Source: Acidobacteriota bacterium (lineage in GTDB: Bacteria; Acidobacteriota; Blastocatellia; Pyrinomonadales; Pyrinomonadaceae). Taken from it: DNA of 5,444 nucleotides. The stretch is from contig JAIVJP010000434.1 of assembly GCA_020199975.1 (NCBI GenBank), forward strand, positions 1 to 5,444, given 5' to 3'. The position numbers were made by a program, and so were the translations under genes. The notes beneath the pieces were generated by a model, which made no database searches, was not told where the DNA came from, and saw only the letters and a program-made list of their open reading frames with translations. Each line of letters starts with the position of its first letter. Position 1 is the first letter of the stretch. Shown here piece after piece: positions 1 through 5,191 of the stretch.

Positions 1-732
1 TAGTAGGGTTGTGCCGGTTCCCATAAACGGATCAAGCACTGTATCGCCAGTAAAGGAAAACATCCGAACAAGGCGATATGCTACCTTCTCAGGAAAAGGC
101 GCGGGATGCTCTCGTGTTGACTCGCCCGGTACGGTCCAAATTTGTTGGAACCATTCGCTGTATTCCTCTTTGCTCAGGCGTGAGGAATCACGTTGTCCCA
201 TCGTGGGCTGTCTATAACCCCCGGGCTTACGTAGCATCAAGATAAATTCGATGTCGTTTTTGATTATCGCGTTTGGCTCGTAGGGCTTGCCGAGAAAGGA
301 TGATCCGTTTTCGATTTCATAGCTTGCGTTGGAAATCTTGTACCAGATGATCGGGTTCAAGTTGTCGAAGCCTAGGCGCCGCGCCCGCACTAAGATATCA
401 GCATGTAACGGCATTACGACGTGACGCCCAAACTTACGCCGAGACATACAGACGTCGCCTACAACGCAAACGATGCGTCCCCCAGGTACGAGCGCGCGAA
501 AACAATGCGACCAAACCTTATCTAATTCATCGTGAAACCTCTCGTAATCAACGACGTGTCCGAGTTGGTTTCTATTCTCTGGATACCGTTTAAGTGTCCA
601 ATATGGTGGGGACGTCACAACCAGGTGGATTGATTCGTCTGGAATCCAGTCAATGTTACGAGCATCGCCGTGATGGATGGTCAGGTTTCGCTTTATGCGC
701 GCCTGCGCTACTGCTTCCATGTCTCGCATCAT
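1..732 (-). CDS. Site-specific DNA methyltransferase, beta class (N4-cytosine or N6-adenine), C-terminus cut by window edge
   Basis: Transfers a methyl group from S-adenosylmethionine to an exocyclic amino group of a DNA base. The frame stays open for 244 codons to base 1, so the C-terminus lies outside. The catalytic motif IV, TSPPYW, is at residues 40-45, and the SAM-binding motif I, DPFMGTGTT, is at 234-242. Catalytic motif before SAM motif is the beta-class order. The SPPY form is common in N4-cytosine enzymes but does not exclude N6-adenine. LTIHHGDA (17-24) and PGGRIVCVVGD are typical of the family. The start is the ATG at 732, in tandem with another at 729, with AAAGG five bases upstream; the ATG at 720 is an alternative, and a stop at 787-789 closes the frame. 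No restriction endonuclease is visible on the right; one could lie beyond the left edge. Target sequence cannot be read from this. Confidence 0.9.
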   Translation of the reverse strand, partial: MMRDMEAVAQARIKRNLTIHHGDARNIDWIPDESIHLVVTSPPYWTLKRYPENRNQLGHVVDYERFHDELDKVWSHCFRALVPGGRIVCVVGDVCMSRRKFGRHVVMPLHADILVRARRLGFDNLNPIIWYKISNASYEIENGSSFLGKPYEPNAIIKNDIEFILMLRKPGGYRQPTMGQRDSSRLSKEEYSEWFQQIWTVPGESTREHPAPFPEKVAYRLVRMFSFTGDTVLDPFMGTGTTLL

Positions 733-965
733 AGATGCCTTTGTGATGGATTTTAAAACAGCGTCACGAATGGACTGAGCATCCCCTCATGTCAAAACAT
801 CTCAGTCAAACTCATCATTGAGGAGTACGTCGCAAAACTGCACAAGCGCCTGCCGGTTGGCGCATTCTACCCTGAGGGAATCATCAGTCAACGGCTATTG
901 GTTGTCCGATCCAACTGTTCGTTGGCGAAATCTTCCGTAACATAGATTAAAGCTCTTGCGTCGGT
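733..965. other. Intergenic region between ribE and the methyltransferase gene
   Basis: I see no convincing complete gene. The minus strand in the methyltransferase frame reads as plausible protein from about 891 to 805, ending VLLNDEFD, then meets two TGA stops (802-804 and 787-789) before reopening into the methyltransferase. The plus strand is also open from 757 to a stop at 943-945, but it has no ATG and is antiphase to the minus frame, so at most one reading is real. A small hairpin, CCAAC and GTTGG around a five-base loop, lies near 911-925. It has no T-run after it on the ribE-sense strand, so I do not call it a terminator. Confidence 0.4.
864..891 (-). promoter_or_regulatory. Candidate sigma70-type promoter for the DNA methyltransferase
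   Basis: On the minus strand TTGACT (886-891) matches the -35 consensus at five of six positions. After a 16-base spacer, TAGAAT (864-869) matches the -10 consensus at five of six. Transcription would begin near 857 and leave a leader of about 125 bases before the ATG at 732. It lies downstream of the ribE stop, so it could let the methyltransferase be expressed independently of ribE. Seen by eye only, with no transcript evidence. Confidence 0.45.
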
Positions 966-1568
966 CTAATTCGGCCGCGGCGTGTACGCAAGGATTCGCT
1001 CGACGTACTTGGCGATGATGTCGGCCTCAAGGTTCACTTCGTCCCTGGGCCGCAGATGAGAGAAGTTTGTAACTTCCCAGGTCTTGGGAATTACGGCGAT
1101 CTCGAAATAGTCGTCACCTAAACCCGCAATCGTGAGGCTGACGCCCTCGACTGCGACCGAGCCTTTGAAAACCAGGTACTGGCCAATCTCCCGGGGATAG
1201 GCGATGCGCACAGTCCAGGAGCCGCCGTGGTCTGTCGCCCCCAGGAAGGTCCCGCGCGCATCAACGTGACCCTGCACAATGTGGCCCCCCAGGCGTGTTG
1301 CCGGGGTCACTGCGCGCTCAAGATTGACTGGCGCTCCCATGAGCACTCTTCCCAGTGTTGAGCGTTGCATGGTCTCGCGTGAGACATCGGCCGCGAAAGA
1401 ATCTTTGTTCACACTAAGCGCAGTGAGGCAGACGCCATTGACCGCAATCGAATCGCCATCGTGCGCGTCTTTGGTGACTGTGTGCGCCATGATTACGATG
1501 CGCGCGTCTTCACCGCGCCTGTCGATCGAGCGCACGCGTCCAAGTTCTTCAATGATGCCGGTGAACAT
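966..1568 (-). CDS. ribE: Riboflavin synthase, alpha chain
   Basis: Catalyses dismutation of two 6,7-dimethyl-8-ribityllumazine molecules to riboflavin and a pyrimidinedione, the last step of riboflavin synthesis, in the cytoplasm; the family acts as a homotrimer. The 200 residues are full length. The protein is two tandem lumazine-binding barrels. The first has the diagnostic N-terminus MFTGIIEE and NGVCLT at 44-49. The second opens with GGHIVQGHVD at 94-103 and has the matching EGVSLT at 141-146. The C-terminal helix NLEADIIAKYVER (179-191) is characteristic of the trimerisation region. The start at 1568 gives the canonical N-terminus; only a weak GGAA lies upstream. It follows the small membrane gene by 39 bases and probably shares its transcript with cmk. 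I see no FMN riboswitch. The same enzyme is called RibC in some organisms. Confidence 0.97.
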   Translation of the reverse strand: MFTGIIEELGRVRSIDRRGEDARIVIMAHTVTKDAHDGDSIAVNGVCLTALSVNKDSFAADVSRETMQRSTLGRVLMGAPVNLERAVTPATRLGGHIVQGHVDARGTFLGATDHGGSWTVRIAYPREIGQYLVFKGSVAVEGVSLTIAGLGDDYFEIAVIPKTWEVTNFSHLRPRDEVNLEADIIAKYVERILAYTPRPN

Positions 1569-1607
1569 GTTGTCATTCCGATTGGCAATTGCCGACTGGC
1601 GATTTGG

Positions 1608-1733
1608 CTAAGCAGCGAGATAACGCACGAGCATTACGATGATGAAGACCAACAAGGCAATAAAGAGCGGCGCGAAGTTGAAGACCATCATCCAGACAGC
1701 TTCGCGCTTAAACCAAGACTTATTCATTGTCAT
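1608..1733 (-). CDS. Small single-span membrane protein of unknown function
   Basis: A 41-residue protein I do not recognise. The N-terminal dozen residues are polar and basic (MTMNKSWFKREA) and are followed by one long hydrophobic segment, about residues 13-36 (MVFNFAPLFIALLVFIIVML), ending in a short R-containing tail. This predicts a single transmembrane helix without a signal-peptidase site. On the positive-inside rule the N-terminus would be cytoplasmic. The ATG at 1733 is chosen because GGGAGG lies about ten bases upstream; an in-frame ATG two codons later (1727) would sit too far from it. The good ribosome binding site, clean composition and position between cmk (105 bases upstream) and ribE (39 bases downstream), on the same strand, support a real gene. 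The function is unknown. Confidence 0.65.
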   Translation of the reverse strand: MTMNKSWFKREAVWMMVFNFAPLFIALLVFIIVMLVRYLAA

Positions 1734-1747
1734 AAGATTCTGGCCTC

Positions 1748-1753
1748 CCGGCT
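1748..1753 (-). promoter_or_regulatory. Ribosome binding site of the small membrane protein
   Basis: The minus strand reads GGGAGG here, a near-perfect Shine-Dalgarno core, followed by about ten bases and then ATG at 1733. It is the strongest such site among the minus-strand genes of the window and decides the start in favour of 1733 over 1727. Confidence 0.6.
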
Positions 1754-1838
1754 GCCGGCTCGGTGTTGATTCTGTTCTCCCCTAGCAGTTTGGTTTTGAA
1801 GTCTTTATTTCGTGCAATAACTGCAAGCAAGGTCCGTG

Positions 1839-2525
1839 CTACCAATCACCCGGTGTCGCCAGCGTCGCCTGAACCACCGCAATCATCTTTGCAAACACCT
1901 CGTCGATCGAGAGTCCGGTCGAATCGATGACCACTGCGTTCTCAGCTATCCTCAACGGCGAATCTGCGCGGGTGGAATCTCGGCGATCTCTTTCGGTCAT
2001 GTCTACGAACGTCGCTTCGAAGTCGACATTCGGATCCTGAACGCTTTCCTCGACGAAACGGCGCTGGGCGCGCTCGTCAGGCACCGCGGTCAGGAAGAAC
2101 TTTACGTCCGCATTAGGAAAAACCACCGTCCCAATGTCTCGTCCATTCAGCACCGCACCCAGCTTACCCATTTCTCTTTGACGCTCGACCATCGCCCGGC
2201 GCACTTCCGGTATCGCAGAGATGATTGATGACAAATGCGTGACTTCTTCGCGGCGTATCGACTCGGTTACATCGCGCCCATCGAGCGTGACTTCCATCGA
2301 ATCGGGGTCCCCTCGCAGATCGATACTCACTCGGGCGGCCAGTGAACCCACTGCGACATCGTCGGTGGAACTTATGCTTGACTCCATAACCGCCAGCGCC
2401 ACCGCTCGATACATCGAGCCTGTATCGATGTAGAGCAGATTCAACTCGCGCGCCAGCATACGACCAAGCGTCGACTTGCCAGCACCCGACGGGCCATCAA
2501 TCGCGATGATCAAAGGACGAGGCAT
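1839..2525 (-). CDS. cmk: Cytidylate kinase ((d)CMP kinase)
   Basis: Phosphorylates CMP and dCMP with ATP to the diphosphates, recycling pyrimidine nucleotides for RNA, DNA and lipid precursors in the cytoplasm. At 228 residues it has normal length for the bacterial family. The P-loop GPSGAGKST is at residues 11-19, the nucleotide-monophosphate segment IDTGSMYRA at 33-41, and NGRDIGTVVFP at 127-137. The C-terminal RRDSTRADSPLR (181-192) carries the conserved D-S-x-R and P-L residues. The start at 2525 gives the usual short lead into the first strand (MPRPLIIAIDGP). An open frame reaches a farther ATG at 2612, but those extra 29 codons are heptamer-repeat DNA and not family sequence. No Shine-Dalgarno is seen before 2525; the leader is AAAGC-rich repeat. 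It is probably first of a cmk, small membrane protein, ribE unit. Confidence 0.96.
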   Translation of the reverse strand: MPRPLIIAIDGPSGAGKSTLGRMLARELNLLYIDTGSMYRAVALAVMESSISSTDDVAVGSLAARVSIDLRGDPDSMEVTLDGRDVTESIRREEVTHLSSIISAIPEVRRAMVERQREMGKLGAVLNGRDIGTVVFPNADVKFFLTAVPDERAQRRFVEESVQDPNVDFEATFVDMTERDRRDSTRADSPLRIAENAVVIDSTGLSIDEVFAKMIAVVQATLATPGDW

Positions 2526-2529
2526 GAAT

Positions 2530-2641
2530 TTGCTTTGTGCTTTGAACTTTGATTCTGCGAACCGCGCCTCATGCCTCCTGCCCCCTGCTCCTGCCTCCTG
2601 TACACTGTCCACGGTCCACTCTCCACGGTCTACTGTCTCTT
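2530..2641. repeat. Degenerate heptanucleotide tandem repeat (about 16 units)
   Basis: The plus strand divides into consecutive seven-base units that nearly all begin with G and mostly end in T. Reading from the right these include GTCTCTT, GTCTACT, CTCCACG, GTCCACT, GTCCACG, GTACACT, GCCTCCT, GCTCCT (six bases), GCCCCCT, GCCTCCT, GCCTCAT, GAACCGC, GATTCTGC (eight bases), GAACTTT, GTGCTTT and TTGCTTT. Three sub-blocks are visible: GTCCAC-like, GCCTCC-like and GAACTTT-like. Such short tandemly repeated repetitive sequences are known from cyanobacteria and other large genomes. The array covers the gap before cmk and the last codons and stop of the hydrolase gene. Confidence 0.75.
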
Positions 2642-3468
2642 AACGAACTCAGCCATCCGGTCAATCAGCGTATCATCTCCATTGCCCACGAGACTAAGAA
2701 TTGTAAAGTGATTAGTACCAGAAATGATCGAGGTTTCTGCCGACACCCCCTTGTTACGCAAAAGAGACGATAGCTCGTCGGCTTCCTCTTCCAGCTTCTC
2801 GTCTTCCTGGGCATTGAGCAAAAGAAAAGGCGGCGCGTCCGCGCGAACGTGATTTACAGGTGACGCCTGCGCACGCAGGCCATGGTCATTTCCAAATGCC
2901 GCGCTGGTCATCAGATGCTCGGCCATCCAGTTACGCCCAGCGAAATGGGCCAGGCTGCCGAGTGTCCGCTGAGAAACACTCTCTCAGGATCTCCCTGGTA
3001 GTCACTAATGTTTTCCTTGGTCCAGCGGAGGGCATAAGCGGCGTCGCGCGCGGGTTCTGGATGCTTAACGCGGGGTGCGAGCCGATAATTAACGTTGACG
3101 GCAACCAGGCCCCGTGCCGCCAGCGCCTTGCAGACGTTGGCGTGCACTCCCAGCGGGTCGTTCTTATCCGAAGCGCGCCAGCCGCCCCCATGCATGAACA
3201 GAATCACCTGAGACAGGCTCTTCAGCGACGTAGACTCTGGCTCATAAACGTCCAACGACTGCAATGACCGGTTCTGGCCGGGCTTCGGGTGGTAGCAAAT
3301 GTCTTTCTTGATCAGCAGCCCTGCGGAACTGATCGGAGTCGGACGGCGCAGACCGTTCAGCTCGAATTGAATCGTGTATCCCCTGTCAAAGAGCGTGGAC
3401 GAGCCGCGTAAACGCAAAAACTCGATGGAAGTTTTTAGAAAACCAGGCCGCAACGCTAGCGTGCTCAC
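2630..3468 (-). pseudogene. Alpha/beta-hydrolase (carboxylesterase-like), broken by deletion and frameshift
   Basis: Related to BD-FAE/Hsl-type esterases, which hydrolyse carboxylic esters. The first frame (2911-3468, 185 codons, GTG start) holds the oxyanion motif HGGGW at 93-97, YRLAP at 128-132 and the nucleophile elbow GHSA with Ser170, then runs SLGVTG and stops at 2911-2913. The second frame (from about 2926 to the stop at 2630-2632) supplies the rest: AEHLMTSAAFGN, SPVNHVRADAPPFLLL, the likely acid in NAQED and the likely histidine in GTNHF. The family normally has roughly 40 more residues between the elbow and the SPxxHV...PPFLLL block, so one deletion of a length not divisible by three near 2926-2935 would explain both the loss and the frame change. 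No slippery heptamer is seen at the junction. No ATG or good ribosome site lies before 3468, and a stop at 3505-3507 closes the frame, so the N-terminus may also be damaged. Confidence 0.8.
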
Positions 3469-3808
3469 TCCGAAGTTCGTGTAACAAATAGCAAGTCTAT
3501 TGTCTTACCGTCCCGTGGGGACCAATGTTTATAGACCGATAGGAAACAAAGAGATTAGAGCTCCGGAGGAGCGAAATATATCGGTTGCGTCACACATCGG
3601 TACGAACATTTCGCTCCTCTGGAGCTAACGCTATGTCTTTCGGCCAAGGTCTATAAACATTCCCATCCTTACGGGATTGGGGTGCTAACGCAGGGAACCC
3701 ATGAAAACACCTCGTTAATGCTTGAAAACTGAAAGACGATGGCAACTAGCCTTATTCATGTCCTCGACGATTTGTCACCGCTCTTCAGAGACAGGACAAT
3801 TGACTCTT
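3469..3808. other. Gene-free region between the broken hydrolase and hemW
   Basis: These 340 bases hold the four-hairpin REP-like element (about 3501-3692) and otherwise nothing I can identify. Bases 3693-3808, just past the hemW stop, contain no clear rho-independent terminator. A 42-codon plus-strand frame at 3739-3867 overlaps the hemW end and has no protein-like features. Confidence 0.6.
3501..3692. repeat. Symmetric REP-like element: four hairpins in head-to-head pairs
   Basis: A perfect 14-bp inverted repeat, AATGTTTATAGACC at 3524-3537 and its complement at 3648-3661, bounds an inner pair. Inside are two inverted copies of a unit reading AGCTCC(G/A)GAGGAGCGAAAT: the stem GCTCC/GGAGC is at 3560-3572 and again at 3613-3625, each with a three-base loop. 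Outside each 14-mer is a second hairpin type: GTCCC-GTG-GGGAC at 3510-3522, and TCCC/GGGA at 3661-3676. Each right-arm unit carries GCTAACGC on its outer side (3624-3631 and 3684-3691). All four units share the plan hairpin then AAATGTT-like tail, as expected of a BIME-like cluster of REP sequences, probably non-autonomous and mobilised by a transposase elsewhere. No transposase is in the window. Confidence 0.75.
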
Positions 3809-4951
3809 TTACACAAAGGCTGAAAAGACTTCATTTGAGAGCAACGTACCCGAACGAGTTAACTTGATCAGGTCGCCATCGTACTCAATCAATCCAGCTT
3901 CGCGAAAACGCGCAAGTTCTGCCTCGTGTGAGTCCCAAGGATCAGCGCCAAATTGTAACTGGTGCCGTTTCAGATCTACTCCCTGCATCATACGCAGCCC
4001 AAGGAAAAGGGCTTCAGCGCGCGCCTGATGCTTACTCAGCTCAATCCGCTCTACGACCGGCGAAGCGTCTTTCTGAATCAGGCCGGTGTACCGAGCGACA
4101 TCGCGCTCATTGGACCAGCGTCGGAAGCTGCCGTCATATGAATGGGCCGAGCAACCAAAACCATAATAAGGCGCGCCCGTCCAATACTTTGTGTTGTGCC
4201 GCGACTCGAACCCAGGTAAGCAAAGATTTGAAATCTCATAATGCTCGTATCCTGCCGAGCTGGCGCGGTCGAGCATCAATTCATACATTTGTGCGGACTG
4301 ATCGTCGTCAGGCTGCGGTTGCATGCCTCGCCTGATGTGCTCGGCCAGAGGCGTGCCTTCGTGGACCTCGAGCAGGTAGAACGACAGGTGTTCGGGTCTT
4401 AATGTCAGCGCTTCATCGACGTTTCGTTCCCATCCCTCGAGAGTCTGGCCCGGCAATCCGGCGATCAGATCGAAGCTAACATTATCGAAGCCAGCCTCTC
4501 TCAAGTAGTTAAAGGTTTGCCGTGTATCCTGGGCAGTATGCGAGCGGCCCAGGCGTACGAGTTCACGATCATCAAAGGTTTGCGCGCCAAAACTGGCGCG
4601 ATCGATTCCGAGTCGGTGAAACTCATGCAGCAGCGCAAGCGTCACCGTCCCGGGATTCATCTCGATGGTGACTTCCACGTCTGCATTGGCCTGGATTCCG
4701 AAACGAGTGTGTATCGCCTCGAGTATCACTTCGATCTGCGAAGCTGAAAGCATTGAAGGCGTGCCGCCGCCAAAATAGATAGTGTCGATTGCAGCGGGAG
4801 TGTCAATATCCTGCCAGCTCAGAATTTCTTTGACCAGCGCCTGGACATAACTCTCAGCCAGCGCGCCTTCATAAATCCCCGTTGCAAAATCGCAGTAGGA
4901 ACAGCGCGAACGGCAGAAGGGAATGTGAATGTAAATTCCGGCAGTGCTCAT
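3809..4951 (-). CDS. hemW: Radical SAM heme chaperone HemW
   Basis: Binds heme and inserts it into acceptor proteins such as respiratory-chain cytochromes; it is often mislabelled oxygen-independent coproporphyrinogen III oxidase. The 380 residues match the family length. The radical-SAM cluster motif is C13-x3-C17-x2-C20 followed by D-F. A phenylalanine, where true HemN has a fourth cysteine, marks HemW. Further family marks are IYIHIPFC (6-13), FGGGTPS (60-66), DLIAGLPGQT (161-170), YEISN (238-242) and HNTKYW (252-257), the latter associated with heme binding in HemW. The C-terminal winged-helix-like domain (about 300-380) appears complete. The start at 4951 gives the typical short lead before the first strand. 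No Shine-Dalgarno is seen, while a strong -10 box lies ten bases upstream. It stands alone, divergent from the gene at 5192. Confidence 0.95.
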   Translation of the reverse strand: MSTAGIYIHIPFCRSRCSYCDFATGIYEGALAESYVQALVKEILSWQDIDTPAAIDTIYFGGGTPSMLSASQIEVILEAIHTRFGIQANADVEVTIEMNPGTVTLALLHEFHRLGIDRASFGAQTFDDRELVRLGRSHTAQDTRQTFNYLREAGFDNVSFDLIAGLPGQTLEGWERNVDEALTLRPEHLSFYLLEVHEGTPLAEHIRRGMQPQPDDDQSAQMYELMLDRASSAGYEHYEISNLCLPGFESRHNTKYWTGAPYYGFGCSAHSYDGSFRRWSNERDVARYTGLIQKDASPVVERIELSKHQARAEALFLGLRMMQGVDLKRHQLQFGADPWDSHEAELARFREAGLIEYDGDLIKLTRSGTLLSNEVFSAFV

Positions 4952-4961
4952 TAATGTCGGA

Positions 4962-4970
4962 ATTATAGCA
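4962..4970 (-). promoter_or_regulatory. Extended -10 promoter element of hemW
   Basis: The minus strand reads TGC-TATAAT, a perfect -10 hexamer (4962-4967) with the TGn extension (4968-4970). The hexamer ends ten bases before the hemW ATG at 4951, so a normal start point six to eight bases downstream leaves a leader of only a few bases. No good -35 is present at 17 bases (GGTTTT), which is usual for extended -10 promoters. This agrees with the absence of a Shine-Dalgarno site before hemW. Confidence 0.55.
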
Positions 4971-5123
4971 CGCAGGTAATTGGTAAAACCCTGTGCCTTA
5001 CTCTAGTACGATCTCATTCGCGGTGTACGTTTTTTGAGCGCGTGTTTACTAGTTTTTTCGCCGTTGCCAGCGAGGTCACGGAATGGCATGGAGGTTGATA
5101 AGACCTGACAGGGTAACCCGGCT

Positions 5124-5144
5124 AGAGAATGTTTCTCTGAAACA
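5124..5144 (+). promoter_or_regulatory. Two overlapping, mutually exclusive hairpins upstream of the Gly/Gln repeat gene
   Basis: AGAGAA-TGT-TTCTCT (5124-5138) is a perfect six-base-pair stem with a three-base loop. TGTTTC-TCT-GAAACA (5130-5144) is a second perfect six-base-pair stem using some of the same bases, so RNA could form only one at a time. They lie about 48 bases before the ATG. They might be a leader switch or a pair of operator half-sites; the stems are short and AT-rich, so chance is possible. Confidence 0.3.
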
Positions 5145-5181
5145 CTTCAAAGCCCAATCCTACTTATTAGTACGAGCACAT

Positions 5182-5187
5182 GGGAGG
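5182..5187 (+). promoter_or_regulatory. Ribosome binding site of the Gly/Gln repeat gene
   Basis: GGGAGG is followed by AAAC and then ATG at 5192. The four-base spacing is slightly short, but the core match is strong and fixes the start of this otherwise unfamiliar gene. Confidence 0.7.
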
Positions 5188-5191
5188 AAAC

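Larger units (their letters stand above)
4952..5191. other. Divergent intergenic region between hemW and the Gly/Gln repeat gene
   Basis: Besides the hemW -10 element it contains two T-runs on the plus strand (near 5030 and 5053) without a matching GC-rich stem, the palindrome GGGT-A-ACCC at 5111-5119, and overlapping small inverted repeats at 5124-5144. I could not place a convincing sigma70 promoter for the plus-strand gene. Confidence 0.5.

Noticed and set aside
757..945. Plus-strand open frame reading VKLIIEEYVAKLHKRLPVG
   Set aside because: No ATG start, and it is in antiphase register with the minus-strand frame, which commonly yields false protein-like readings.
1279..1769. Plus-strand open frames over ribE and the small membrane gene
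   Set aside because: They are antisense to well-recognised or better-supported minus-strand genes and have no recognisable domains.
1836..2433. Plus-strand open frames over cmk
   Set aside because: Antisense shadows of a clear cytidylate kinase gene.
2526..2612. Longer cmk start adding 29 residues
   Set aside because: The extension is heptamer-repeat DNA read in frame and resembles no cytidylate kinase N-terminus; the ATG at 2525 gives the canonical start.
2931..3191. Minus-strand 86-codon frame over the hydrolase
   Set aside because: It is a different frame of the same DNA as the HGGGW-containing hydrolase and carries no family features.
3501..3692. CRISPR array
   Set aside because: The repeats are inverted hairpin units of two types without regular spacers or direct-repeat periodicity.
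3739..3867. Plus-strand 42-codon frame beginning MATSLIHVLDD
   Set aside because: It overlaps the conserved 3' end of hemW head-on, has no good ribosome site and shows no protein-family resemblance.
5020..5060. Rho-independent terminator at the T-runs
   Set aside because: No GC-rich stem precedes either T-run, and no plus-strand gene ends there.
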